Source: Deltaproteobacteria bacterium | Lineage (GTDB): Bacteria > Myxococcota > Myxococcia > Myxococcales > Anaeromyxobacteraceae | Direction of reading: 5' to 3' | Assembly: GCA_016214955.1 (NCBI GenBank) | Contig: JACRMN010000030.1 | Location: 19,325 to 83,324 of the forward strand | DNA length: 64,000 nt | Shown here: positions 38,247 to 46,814 of the stretch, piece after piece | Numbering within the stretch: the stretch's first letter is position 1 | Layout of the letters: the number at the start of each line of letters is the position of its first letter | Made by a program: the position numbers and the translations under genes | Notes under the pieces: model-generated | Database searches by the model: none | Told to the model about the DNA's origin: nothing | The model's input: only the letters and a program-made list of their open reading frames with translations

Positions 38247-38417
38247 TCAGGCGGCCCGGCCGCTCCGCGCCAGGCGGGCCAGGACCAGGTCCTCGATGGC
38301 CGGCTCCAGCTCCTTGCGGAAGTCCTCGCGGATGATCTCGTCGAGCTCCCGCACCAGCTGCTCGAACTCGGGCAGGTGAACGGGATCCTCGAGCACGGGC
38401 ACTCTCGTGGTCTGCAT
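38247..38417 (-). CDS. Small acidic hypothetical protein
   Basis: A 56-codon gene with GGAGGA 5 bases before the ATG (MQTTRVPVLEDPVHLPEFEQ, LVRELDEIIREDFRKELEPA). The product is one or two amphipathic helices with no known motif. The good ribosome-binding site, the codon pattern and the compact space between two genes support it as real. It lies convergent with the UPF0104 gene. Confidence 0.6.
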   Translation of the reverse strand: MQTTRVPVLEDPVHLPEFEQLVRELDEIIREDFRKELEPAIEDLVLARLARSGRAA

Positions 38418-38515
38418 GCGGTCCTCCGGCGGCCCGGGTATCGGCCGCTATCGGCTCACCGCCAGTGTCGCCCGGAGGGGAGGGCCGTCAAGAAACCCGC
38501 TGGCGCACGGCCGTG

Positions 38516-39814
38516 CTACGGCCGGCCCAGCGCCCTGAGCAGCAGGGCCCGCGCCGAGGAGAGGCTGTAGTCGGCCTGGACCTTCTGGGCGCCGGCCGAG
38601 GTCAGGGCAAGCTGGGCGTCGCCCTGCTCCAGGGCGCTCCCGGCGCCGGTCTGGTAGCGCCCCTCGGCGAGACGCAGCCGCTCGCGGGCGTTCACCAGCG
38701 CCTCGCCGGCGGCCTCCCGCGCCTCGCGCGCGGCGCGCACCGCCAGCCGCGCCTGCTCCACCTCGAGCCTCACCTGCTGGCGAGCCGCCGCCAGCTGGGA
38801 GGCCAGGCCGTCGAGCCCGGCGCGGGCCTCGCGCGCCTGGGCCTCGGTGAGGCCGCCCTGGAACAGGTTCCAGGTGAGCGAGGCGGTGGCGCTCCAGTTC
38901 CAGTAGCCGAAGTCGATGCGCGGGCCGGCCTGGGTGAGGCCGGTGGAGACCGACAGGCTCGGGTAGTAGCCGCCCTGCGCCGACCGCACCGAGGCCTCCT
39001 GGGCCCGGACCTGCGCCTGCAGGGCCGCCACGTCGGGGCGGGCTGCCAGCGCCTCGCCCAGCAGCGCCTCGGTGTCCTGCTCCTCGCCGGGGATGGGTCC
39101 CAGCGCTTCGTCGGCGACGTCGTAGTCGGTGGAGCGCTCCACGCCCATGGCCTGGTTGAGCTGGGCCTTGGCCACCTCGTAGCCGTTCTCGGCGTTGATG
39201 AGCTGGACCCGGGCGTTGGCGCGGTCGGTGCGGGCCTGCGCGAGGTCGATCTCGGGCCGCGTGCCCACCTCCACGAAGCCCTGGATCTGGCGCAGGTGGG
39301 CCTCCTGGTTGGCGAGCGACTCGCGGGCCACGGTCACCAGGTCCTTGGCGGCGCGCGCCGTGAAGAAGCCGGTGCGGGCCGCGAGGAGCACCTGCAGGGC
39401 GGTGGAGCGCTCGGTGTCCTGCTGCGCCTCGGCACGGGCGCGGGAGGCGGCCCAGGCCTCGCGGGTGCGGCCGAAGTCCCAGACGAGCTGGGAGAGCTTG
39501 CCGCTGAAGAGCCAGGAGTCGGCGGTGTCCCAGCCGCCGCTGGTGGCGGTGAGCGGGGGTCGGGCCGGGTTGTCGGTGGCGATGGTGTAGCTCCCGGCGG
39601 CGCTGACCTGGGGCAGGAGGGCGGCGCGGTCCTGGTCGGCGCGGGCCTGCGCCGACCGGGTGCCGGCCTGGGCCTGGCGCAGCAGCGGCTGGTTCTCGCG
39701 GGCCAGGCGGGTGGCGTCCTCGAGCGACAGCACCGGGCGCGCCGGGGCCTGGGCGTGGCCCAGGGCCGGTGCCGCCAGGGCGGCGAGCAGGAGGGCGGTG
39801 GTGCGGCCGGTCAT
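38516..39814 (-). CDS. TolC-type outer-membrane efflux protein
   Basis: 432 residues with a signal peptide (MTGRTTALLLAALAAPALGH). Two repeated halves of an OEP/TolC domain with long helices (ARARAEAQQDTERSTALQVL, LAARQQVRLEVEQARLAVRA) and short strands between. It forms the outer-membrane channel of the tripartite system whose MacA- and MacB-like partners are encoded directly upstream on the same strand. The start overlaps the permease stop by 4 bases. Confidence 0.92.
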   Translation of the reverse strand: MTGRTTALLLAALAAPALGHAQAPARPVLSLEDATRLARENQPLLRQAQAGTRSAQARADQDRAALLPQVSAAGSYTIATDNPARPPLTATSGGWDTADSWLFSGKLSQLVWDFGRTREAWAASRARAEAQQDTERSTALQVLLAARTGFFTARAAKDLVTVARESLANQEAHLRQIQGFVEVGTRPEIDLAQARTDRANARVQLINAENGYEVAKAQLNQAMGVERSTDYDVADEALGPIPGEEQDTEALLGEALAARPDVAALQAQVRAQEASVRSAQGGYYPSLSVSTGLTQAGPRIDFGYWNWSATASLTWNLFQGGLTEAQAREARAGLDGLASQLAAARQQVRLEVEQARLAVRAAREAREAAGEALVNARERLRLAEGRYQTGAGSALEQGDAQLALTSAGAQKVQADYSLSSARALLLRALGRP

Positions 39815-41040
39815 TCGAACCTCAGGGCGGTGATGGGGTCGAGCCGGGAGGCGCGGTGGGCCGGGTAGAAGCCGAAGCCCACGCCCACCAGGCCGCTGAA
39901 GCCCACGGCGATGATGATGACGTCGGGCCGGTAGAGGACCTGCCAGCCGAAGCTGGAGGCCAGCCAGCGGGCCGCCCCCAGGCCCAGCGTCACCCCGATC
40001 AGGCCGCCGGCCACGGCCAGCACCAGCGCCTCGACGAGGAACTGGAGCCGGATGTCGCCGGGCTTCGCCCCCACCGCCATGCGCAGCCCGATCTCGCGGG
40101 TCCGCTCGGTGACCGACACCAGCATGATGTTCATGATCCCGATGCCGCCCACCAGCAGCGAGACCGCGGCGATGGCGGCCAGCAGGGTGGTGAGGGTGCG
40201 CGTGCCCTCCTGCGAGGCGTTGGCGATCTCGGCCAGGTTGCGGATCGAGAAGTCGTCGTCGGCGCCGGGCTGGAGCCGGTGCCTGTCGCGCAGCAGGGCC
40301 CGGACCTGGCGCTCGGTCCGCTGGGTGGCCTCGGAGCTGACCGCGCTGACCATGATCGAGCCGGCGATGTAGTTGCCGAGCCCGCCCTGGATCTTCTGGC
40401 GGAAGGTGCTCACCGGCACCACCACGGTGTCGTCGTAGTCCTGGCCGAACTGCGACTGGCCCTTCTTGGTGAGCACGCCGACCACGGTGAAGGGCACGTT
40501 CTTCACCCGGATGATCTGGCCCACCGGGTTGGCACTGGGGCCGAAGAGCTTCTCTGCCACCGTCAGGCCGATGACCGCGGACTTGGTGCCGCCGTCCACG
40601 TCGGTCTGGGTGAGGAGCGCGCCGTGCTCCGCCTCCCAGGTGCGGATGGCGAAGTACTCGGGCGTGGTGCCGAGGACCTGGGTGGTCCAGTTCTGGTCCT
40701 CCGAGAGCACCTGGGCCACGGAGCGCAGCTGGGGGGCGGCGTAGCGGACGGTGGGGATCTCCGCCTGGATGGCCTTGAGGTCGTCCCAGGTGAGGGTGGG
40801 CATCGACCCGTGGCCGCCGTGGGCACCGCCGGCGGTGCTGGTGCCGGGCACCACGATGAGCATGTTGGAGCCCATGGCGGCGAAGGAGGCCTCCACCCGC
40901 GCCTTGGCGCCGTCGCCGATGGCCACCATGGCGATGACCGCCGAGACGCCGATGACGATGCCCAGGGTGGTGAGGAAGGAGCGCAGCTTGTTGCGCTGCA
41001 GGGCGCGCAGCGCCACCCGCAGGGTCTGGAGCCAGCTCAT
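39811..41040 (-). CDS. MacB-type permease (transmembrane part)
   Basis: 409 residues. FtsX-like architecture: N-terminal helix (RNKLRSFLTTLGIVIGVSAV), periplasmic core domain (about 60-260), and three C-terminal helices beginning TTLLAAIAAVSLLVGGIGIM with the family motif NIMLVSVTERTREIGLRMAV. Unlike E. coli MacB the ATPase is a separate gene (the next one). The complex should pump peptides, antibiotics or lipids from the periplasm through TolC. Confidence 0.93.
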   Translation of the reverse strand: MSWLQTLRVALRALQRNKLRSFLTTLGIVIGVSAVIAMVAIGDGAKARVEASFAAMGSNMLIVVPGTSTAGGAHGGHGSMPTLTWDDLKAIQAEIPTVRYAAPQLRSVAQVLSEDQNWTTQVLGTTPEYFAIRTWEAEHGALLTQTDVDGGTKSAVIGLTVAEKLFGPSANPVGQIIRVKNVPFTVVGVLTKKGQSQFGQDYDDTVVVPVSTFRQKIQGGLGNYIAGSIMVSAVSSEATQRTERQVRALLRDRHRLQPGADDDFSIRNLAEIANASQEGTRTLTTLLAAIAAVSLLVGGIGIMNIMLVSVTERTREIGLRMAVGAKPGDIRLQFLVEALVLAVAGGLIGVTLGLGAARWLASSFGWQVLYRPDVIIIAVGFSGLVGVGFGFYPAHRASRLDPITALRFE

Positions 41041-41795
41041 GGGATCACCTCCGCCAGCGGGCCGTCCTCGGCCGGGCCGGGCTCTGCCCGCCGCGGCTCG
41101 CGCCGCGTGTCCGACTTCACCAGGCCGTCGCGCATCACCACCACCCGCGAGGCGTACTGGGCGATGTCGGGCTCGTGGGTCACCAGCACCACGGTGATGC
41201 CGCTCCTCCCCAGCTCCTGGAACAGGGCCATCACGTCGACGCTGGTGCGGGAGTCGAGGTTGCCGGTGGGCTCGTCGGCGAGGATGACGCGCGGCTGCGT
41301 CACCAGCGCCCGGGCGATGGCCACCCGCTGCTGCTGGCCGCCCGACATCTGGTTGGGCATGTGCTCGAGCCTGTCGGCCAGGCCCACCCGCGCCAGCGCC
41401 TCGGCGGCCCGCGCGTGGCGCCCGGCCGCCGGCACGCCGGCGTAGAGGAGCGGCAGCTCCACGTTCTCGAGTGCGCTGGTGCGGGCCAGCAGGTTGAAGC
41501 TCTGGAAGACGAAGCCGATGGTGCGGTTGCGGATCTCGGCCAGCTTCTCGGTGCCGAAGGTCGAGACCTCCTGGCCGTCGAGCAGGTAGCGGCCCGAGGT
41601 GGGGCGATCGAGGCAGCCGAGGACGTTCATGAGCGTGGACTTGCCCGAGCCCGAGGCGCCCATCACCGCGGTGAACTCGCCCTGGGCGATGGTCAGGCTC
41701 ACGCCGCGGAGGGCCTGCACCTCCACGTCGCCCATCCGGTAGGTCCGGACCAGGTCCGAGAGCTGGATGAGGGGCGCTTCGGTCACGGCGCTCAC
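41037..41795 (-). CDS. MacB-type ABC ATPase
   Basis: 252 residues. Walker A GASGSGKST, Q-loop FVFQSFNLLARTSALENVEL, signature MSGGQQQRVAIARAL, Walker B VILADEPTGNLDSRT, H-loop VTHEPDIAQYA. This is the LolD/MacB subfamily. It overlaps the permease gene by 4 bases and starts one base downstream of the MacA stop. Confidence 0.94.
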   Translation of the reverse strand: MSAVTEAPLIQLSDLVRTYRMGDVEVQALRGVSLTIAQGEFTAVMGASGSGKSTLMNVLGCLDRPTSGRYLLDGQEVSTFGTEKLAEIRNRTIGFVFQSFNLLARTSALENVELPLLYAGVPAAGRHARAAEALARVGLADRLEHMPNQMSGGQQQRVAIARALVTQPRVILADEPTGNLDSRTSVDVMALFQELGRSGITVVLVTHEPDIAQYASRVVVMRDGLVKSDTRREPRRAEPGPAEDGPLAEVIP

Positions 41796-43022
41796 CTAGA
41801 GGCCGCGGCGGATCTGGGCCGCCATGGGGTTGGTGGAGCCGCCGGCGGCGTCGGTGATGACCTTGTCGCCGGGCTGCAGCTCCCCCTCGACGAGCTCGGT
41901 GGTGCTGCCGTCGGAGATGCCGGTGCGCACCCGCACCGGGGCCGGACCGGCCTCGCGCAGCACCCACAGGGTGCGCCGGTCGCGGGTCTCGCCCTCGCGG
42001 GGGGCGCGGGCGTTGCCTCCGGCCCGGGCCGCGCCGGCGCCGCCGGAGCCCTTCAGCAGGTCGGGTGGCGGGCGGAAGCGGAGGGCGGCGTTGGGGATGC
42101 GCACCACGTCGTCCTTCTCGGCGTAGATGAAGGTGACGTTGGCGGTCATGCCCGGCTTGAGCTTGAGGGCCGGGTTGTCGACGTCGATGACGGCGTCGTA
42201 GGTGACCACGTTCTGCACCGTCTGCGGGGCGTTGCGGATCTGCCGGACCTTGCCCTGGAACCGCTCCGAGGGGTAGGCGTCCACGGTGAAGCTGGCCTCC
42301 ATCCCGGCGCGGAGCCGGCCGACGTCGGCCTCGGCCACGCTGGTGTCCACCTGCATCTTCGCCAGGTCCTCGGCGATGACGAAGAGGGTGGGGGCCTGCA
42401 GCGAGGCGGCCACCGTCTGGCCCACGTCGACGTTGCGCGAGATGACCACGCCGTTGGTCGGAGACACGATGTCGGTGTAGGCCAGGTTCACCTGCGCTTG
42501 GTGGAGCGCGGCGCGGGCCTGCTCCACGGCACCCTGCGAGGCGGCAACCTGGGCGCGGGCGGCGTCGGCGGTGGACTGGGCGGTCTCGTAGTCGGCCAGC
42601 GCGATGAGCTTGCGCTCGGCCAGCGCCTTGGCGCGGGCGGCCTGGCGGTCGGCGTCGGTGGCCTGGGCCTGGGAGCGGGCCAGGTTGCCCTGGGCGGCCA
42701 TGTGGTTGGCGCGGGCCTGCTCGACGGCCGCCTGGAACAGCGCCGGGTCGATCTTGGCGATGAGCTGCCCCTTCTTCACGGTGGAGTTGAAGTCGGCGCG
42801 GAGCTCGGCGATGCGGCCCGACACCTGGCTGCCGACCTGCACCGTGACGATGGCCGAGAGCGTGCCGGTGGCGGTCACCTTGGCGGTGATGTTGCCCTTG
42901 TCCACTGCGGCGGTCTCGAAGGCCGGCCTGGCCTTGCCGTTGGCGGCGGTCCAGCGCCACACCCCGGCGCCCGCAGCCAGCACGGCGACGGCGATGGCGA
43001 TGGTCCAGCGGCGCTTGTTCAT
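41796..43022 (-). CDS. MacA/HlyD-type periplasmic adaptor
   Basis: 408 residues from the ATG at 43022 (GAGGAAAG upstream). N-terminal membrane anchor (WTIAIAVAVLAAGAGVWRW), biotinyl-lipoyl half (VQVGSQVSGRIAELRADFNS, TVKKGQLIAKIDPALFQAAV), helical hairpin (about 105-180), and the membrane-proximal beta-barrel (GMEASFTVDAYPSERFQGKV). It bridges the MacB pair to the TolC channel. It is the first gene of the operon, divergent from the Ser/Thr kinase gene by about 180 bases. Confidence 0.92.
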   Translation of the reverse strand: MNKRRWTIAIAVAVLAAGAGVWRWTAANGKARPAFETAAVDKGNITAKVTATGTLSAIVTVQVGSQVSGRIAELRADFNSTVKKGQLIAKIDPALFQAAVEQARANHMAAQGNLARSQAQATDADRQAARAKALAERKLIALADYETAQSTADAARAQVAASQGAVEQARAALHQAQVNLAYTDIVSPTNGVVISRNVDVGQTVAASLQAPTLFVIAEDLAKMQVDTSVAEADVGRLRAGMEASFTVDAYPSERFQGKVRQIRNAPQTVQNVVTYDAVIDVDNPALKLKPGMTANVTFIYAEKDDVVRIPNAALRFRPPPDLLKGSGGAGAARAGGNARAPREGETRDRRTLWVLREAGPAPVRVRTGISDGSTTELVEGELQPGDKVITDAAGGSTNPMAAQIRRGL

Positions 43023-43204
43023 GGGCTTTCCTCGGTGGGGTGGCGGCGAAGGGGGAACCTCGGCGGGCACCGGTCGGATCTCGGCGGGAAGGCGTCGCAT
43101 GATAGCGGCATACCCCCGGGAAGGCTGGGAATTAAGCGGCCTTCGCGCCGCGCCTGGCCCGCCGGGCGCCCCGGCTGGTAGGCTGCCTGGGCTGGGAACG
43201 ACCG

Positions 43205-46200
43205 GTGGAGAGCCGCGACCGAGAAGAGGACGGGAGCGTGGTGACGGGAGTGCGCCCCGGCGCGCTCACCGCGCTGCTGCGGGAGATCGCCGGCGCGGCC
43301 GCTCCGGCCACGCCCGCCCGCCTGGAGGCGGTGCGCGCCGGGCTCCTGGTCGAGCGGTACGAGCTGGTCCGGGAGCTGGGGCGCGGCGCCTTCGGCGTCG
43401 TCTGGGAGGCGCGAGACGTCAAGCTGGGCCGGTCGGTGGCCTTCAAGCTGGTGCGCCCCGGCAGGGCGCGGGTCGGCGAGGAGCAGCTCCAGCGCGAGGC
43501 CGAGGCCATCGCCCGGCTCTCGCACCCCAACCTGGTGACGCTCCACGACGTGGGCCGCTGCCCCCAGGGCCCCTACCTGGTGCTGGAGCTGCTCCGCGGC
43601 GCGACCCTGGAGGCCCGGCTGGCCCAGGGGCCCGTGCCGCCCCGGGAGGCGGTGCAGCTCGCGCTGGGGGTGGCCCGCGGCCTGGCACACGCCCACGCCC
43701 AGGGCGTGGTCCACCGCGACCTCAAGCCCAGCAACGTCTTCCTTTGCCAGGACGGGCAGCTGAAGGTACTCGACTTCGGCATGGCGCACGCCTTCGGCCG
43801 GATGCGGGTGGACGGCGGCACTCCCGGCTACATGGCGCCGGAGCAGTGGCGCGGTGCCCCCGAGGACGAGCGCACCGACGTCTTCTCGCTGGGGGTCATG
43901 CTCTACCGGATGCTGGCCGGCGAGCTGCCGTTCCCCGGGGACGGCGGCCGGTCCACCACCGGCCCCGACCCGGCACCCGAGGTGCGGGTGCCGGAGGTGC
44001 CGGGGCTCGGGCCGCTGGTGGGGCGGATGCTCTCCCAGGACCCGGTGGGCAGGCCGCGGAACGGCTCCGAGCTGCTCGAGGAGCTCCAGGCGCTGGCGCC
44101 GGCCACCGATCGCTCCTCGAGCGGCACCAGCCTGCGGGTGGTGGTGCGGCGCAAGCAGGCGCGCCGGCTCCGCCTGGCTGCCGGCGCGGCGGCGGCGCTG
44201 CTGGTGGCGGGTGGGATCGCGGTGGTGGGCGGCATGGTGGGCAGCCGCTGGCACGGGCCGCGGCCCCGGCCGGCCGCCGGCGCCGACGGCCGGGTGGTGG
44301 TGGCGGTGGCCGACTTCGCCAACGAGTCGCAGGACCCGGAGCTGGATGGCCTCTCGGTGCTGCTCATCACCTCGCTGGAGCAGTCCCGTTCCCTGCGCAT
44401 CCTCACCCGCGGAGCCATGGTGGCCAGCCTGCGGCAGCTGGGGAAGGAGGCGAGCCAGCGCATCGACGAGACCCTGGCCCGCGAGGTGGGCGCCCGGGTG
44501 GGGGCGAGCGCGCTCCTGCTGGGCTCGGTGCGCAAGGTGGGCGGCGTCTACGCGGTGGAGGTGCGGGCAGTGGACCCGGCCCGCGACGACTACCTGTTCA
44601 CGGTGCAGGAGCAGGCCAGCGGCAAGCAGGGCGTGCTCGACGCCCTCGATCGGCTCTCGCAGCGCACCCGCGAGCGGCTCCACGAGACGCCCGACGAGGT
44701 GGAGGCCACGCGCATCCGGGTGTCCGACGTCACCCCGGCCTCGTTCGCCGTCTGGCAGCACTACTTCCGCGGCCTTCGCGAGGAGGAGGCGGAGCACTAC
44801 CGCGAGGCGGTGGAGGCCTTCCAGAGCGCGGTGGCCGCCGACCCGGCCTTCGCGCTGGGCCACTACCGCATCGCCTACCTGGGCGAGACGGTGGGGCTCT
44901 CGGAGGCGGCGCGCCGGACCGCGATGGAGGCGGCGGTGCGCCACGCCGACCGGGTGCCCGCCAAGGAGCGGCTCTTCATCCAGGCCTGGAAGGCCCACGC
45001 CGACGGCCGGTCGCAGGAGGCACACGACCTCTACGCGCGCGCCGCCGAGGCCTACCCGCAGGACGTCGAGGCGCTCTACCTGGCCGGCGACCGCTACTTC
45101 CACGAGGGGCGCTACGACGAGGCCCTGCCCTGGTTCGAGCGGGCGGTGGCCGTGGACCCGGCCTGGTACCCGGCCCTCGACAGGCTGGCCGACGTCCACT
45201 GGATGGCCGGCCGCCGCACCCGGTACCAGGAGCGTGCCCGCCAGTACGTGGCCCGGGCCCCGGTGAGCGCCCGGAGCCTGCGCACCCGCGCCTGGCTGCT
45301 CTGGTCGGAGGGCAACCGGCCCGAGGCGCTGGCGGCGGCGCGGCGCGCCCTGGAGCTGGACCGCGGCGTGACCACCGCCTACGACATGGGCACGCTGCTC
45401 ATCGCCGACGACCGCTTCGGCGAGGCCGAGGAGCTGCTCCGCCCGCTGGCCGCGCCCTCGGCCAGCGTCTTCGAGCGCACCTACTCCATCCAGCTCCTGG
45501 CCTCGGCGGTGGCCCACCAGGGCCGGCGCCGCGAGGCGCTGCAGATCGTCGACACCTTCCCCAGCGATGCGCCCGATGGGGCAGCCATCCGGCGCTGGCT
45601 GCGGGTGCAGCTGCTCCAGGGCGAGGCCGACCCGGGGCCGGCGCTCCGGGAGCTGCGGGAGCACATGCGGCAGGCGCGGCCGGAGCAGCGGGCCACCGCC
45701 TCCGGCTTCTGCACCGCGCTGGTGTGGCTCGGCGACCTCGACGGGGCGGAGGCGTTCCTCCGGGAGCTCCAGGCGGGCTCGCACCAGGCGCTGTGCCGGG
45801 CGACCCTGGCGCTGCGCCGCGGCCAGGCGGCCCAGGCGGTGGGGCAGCTCCAGGCGCTGCGGGCCGACGCCAACCTGGGCGTGCGGGCGGCCGCCTGGTG
45901 GTGGCTGGCGCTGGCGGCCCACGAGGCCGGCGACGACGCCACGGCCCTCCTGGCCGCCGACGAGCACGAGCTGATCTCCGGCAAGGTGTGGCGCTCCTGG
46001 GGCATGGCCGAGATGCAGCTCCTGCGGGCCCGGGCCCACGAGCGGCGCGGCGAGCCGGAGAAGGCCCGCGCCGCGGTGGAGAGACTGCTCGCCTGGTGGA
46101 AGCGGCCCGAGCCGAACCAGCCGCGGCTGGCCGAGGCCCGGGAGATCCGGGCGCGGGTGGGCGGCCTCCGGGTGGCGGTCGAGCCGCCCCGCGGTGCCGC

Positions 46201-46207
46201 GCGCTGA
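43205..46207 (+). CDS. Transmembrane Ser/Thr protein kinase with TPR domain
   Basis: 1000 residues. Hanks-type kinase domain at about 50-300: G-loop RELGRGAFGVVW, Lys81, catalytic loop VVHRDLKPSNVFL with D172, DFG at 190-192, GTPGYMAPEQW. A transmembrane helix follows at about 319-345 (AAAALLVAGGIAVVGGM). The extracytoplasmic part first has a FlgO/adenylate-cyclase-accessory-like domain (VVVAVADFANESQDPELDGL, GASALLLGSVRKVGGVYAVE), then about 15 TPR-like helical pairs up to the C-terminus. The gene is monocistronic. Such kinases are abundant in myxobacteria; the signal is unknown. Confidence 0.92.
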   Translation: MESRDREEDGSVVTGVRPGALTALLREIAGAAAPATPARLEAVRAGLLVERYELVRELGRGAFGVVWEARDVKLGRSVAFKLVRPGRARVGEEQLQREAEAIARLSHPNLVTLHDVGRCPQGPYLVLELLRGATLEARLAQGPVPPREAVQLALGVARGLAHAHAQGVVHRDLKPSNVFLCQDGQLKVLDFGMAHAFGRMRVDGGTPGYMAPEQWRGAPEDERTDVFSLGVMLYRMLAGELPFPGDGGRSTTGPDPAPEVRVPEVPGLGPLVGRMLSQDPVGRPRNGSELLEELQALAPATDRSSSGTSLRVVVRRKQARRLRLAAGAAAALLVAGGIAVVGGMVGSRWHGPRPRPAAGADGRVVVAVADFANESQDPELDGLSVLLITSLEQSRSLRILTRGAMVASLRQLGKEASQRIDETLAREVGARVGASALLLGSVRKVGGVYAVEVRAVDPARDDYLFTVQEQASGKQGVLDALDRLSQRTRERLHETPDEVEATRIRVSDVTPASFAVWQHYFRGLREEEAEHYREAVEAFQSAVAADPAFALGHYRIAYLGETVGLSEAARRTAMEAAVRHADRVPAKERLFIQAWKAHADGRSQEAHDLYARAAEAYPQDVEALYLAGDRYFHEGRYDEALPWFERAVAVDPAWYPALDRLADVHWMAGRRTRYQERARQYVARAPVSARSLRTRAWLLWSEGNRPEALAAARRALELDRGVTTAYDMGTLLIADDRFGEAEELLRPLAAPSASVFERTYSIQLLASAVAHQGRRREALQIVDTFPSDAPDGAAIRRWLRVQLLQGEADPGPALRELREHMRQARPEQRATASGFCTALVWLGDLDGAEAFLRELQAGSHQALCRATLALRRGQAAQAVGQLQALRADANLGVRAAAWWWLALAAHEAGDDATALLAADEHELISGKVWRSWGMAEMQLLRARAHERRGEPEKARAAVERLLAWWKRPEPNQPRLAEAREIRARVGGLRVAVEPPRGAAR

Positions 46208-46220
46208 CCGCCGGAAAGGA

Positions 46221-46244
46221 GAAGGGCGCCCTCGGGCGCCCTTC
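46221..46244. terminator. Perfect hairpin after the kinase gene
   Basis: GAAGGGCGCC-CTCG-GGCGCCCTTC forms a 10-bp perfect stem with a 4-base loop, 13 bases after the kinase stop. No T-tract follows on the plus strand, so it may act as a terminator for the kinase gene or as part of the original tRNA-Met downstream region. Confidence 0.65.
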
Positions 46245-46252
46245 GATGGCTG

Positions 46253-46298
46253 CTGGTGGTGAGGGGGAGAATCGAACTCCCGACCTAGGGATTATGAG
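46253..46298. repeat. Left attachment site (46-bp tRNA-Met 3' duplication)
   Basis: Perfect direct repeat of 56120-56165, covering the tRNA 3' half from the anticodon loop through the CCA and one base beyond. The sequence diverges immediately inside (46299) from the tRNA, so this is a fragment and not a second tRNA gene. The 287 bases between here and the first gene (46586) hold only candidate integrase arm sites. Confidence 0.92.
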
Positions 46299-46383
46299 TC
46301 GAGGAATCCCATCTAACCGCCGGCCAACCGTGCGGAAACCCTTGAGGCGGTGGCCTCCCGTGGCCGTGCTTGGCGGGGTAGGG

Positions 46384-46404
46384 TTGGGAATGGAATGGGA
46401 ATGG
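46384..46404 (+). promoter_or_regulatory. Candidate integrase arm-type sites, left end
   Basis: TTGGGAATGG at 46384-46393 and TGGGAATGG at 46396-46404; the GGGAATGG cores are 11 bases apart, one helical turn. The same TTGGGAATGG with a second GGGAA 11 bases on recurs inside the right end of the element. Phased repeats inside both ends are typical of integrase arm sites. Confidence 0.5.
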
Positions 46405-46585
46405 AGGATCCGCACCCGCCGTCAACGCCACGTGCCAGGCGGCTCCGCAGAGGCGACGATCGCCGGCTCGCCCAGCCCGGGAGCCGGCCCAGCCCACGAT
46501 CGCGTTCCAGCGGGGCAGGACGTGCGCCAGGAACGAGAAGGGGCCCCGTTGCCGGAGCCCCCTGGTGCTGCGCTCGCCGCTGGCC

Positions 46586-46783
46586 CTACTTCCGGCGCTT
46601 CAACCAGGCCCCGACGATCTCCCGGAGCACTTCCGAGGTGTCGAGCTTCTGGCTCCCGCGCTCCTGCGCCCGCTTGAACGCCTCGGCCCGGAGCGCCGCC
46701 CACTGCTCAGGGGCCAGGACAACCTGGCCCTTCTCCCCGCCACCCGCCATCCGCCACGCCATGGGCTTCCTCGTCTCGGACAT
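46586..46783 (-). CDS. Small ribbon-helix-helix-like protein
   Basis: 65 residues starting MSETRKPMAWRMAGGGEKGQ. The rest (VVLAPEQWAALRAEAFKRAQ, LDTSEVLREIVGAWLKRR) has the strand-helix-helix pattern of Arc/MetJ-type DNA-binding proteins; the turn 'KLDTSEVLRE' fits the second helix of this fold. It lies next to the left attachment site, a place where satellites keep regulators or cargo. Its start was set at the internal ATG because the upstream frame overlaps the neighbouring gene. Partner or target unknown. Confidence 0.65.
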   Translation of the reverse strand: MSETRKPMAWRMAGGGEKGQVVLAPEQWAALRAEAFKRAQERGSQKLDTSEVLREIVGAWLKRRK

Positions 46784-46814
46784 GCCGGCGTTGTAGCACG
46801 CCGGCGGGCCAGAA

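Noticed and set aside
46253..46298. A second tRNA-Met gene at the left end of the element
   Set aside because: Only the 3' part of the tRNA is present. The sequence after 46298 does not complete the anticodon stem or acceptor, so it is an attachment-site copy.
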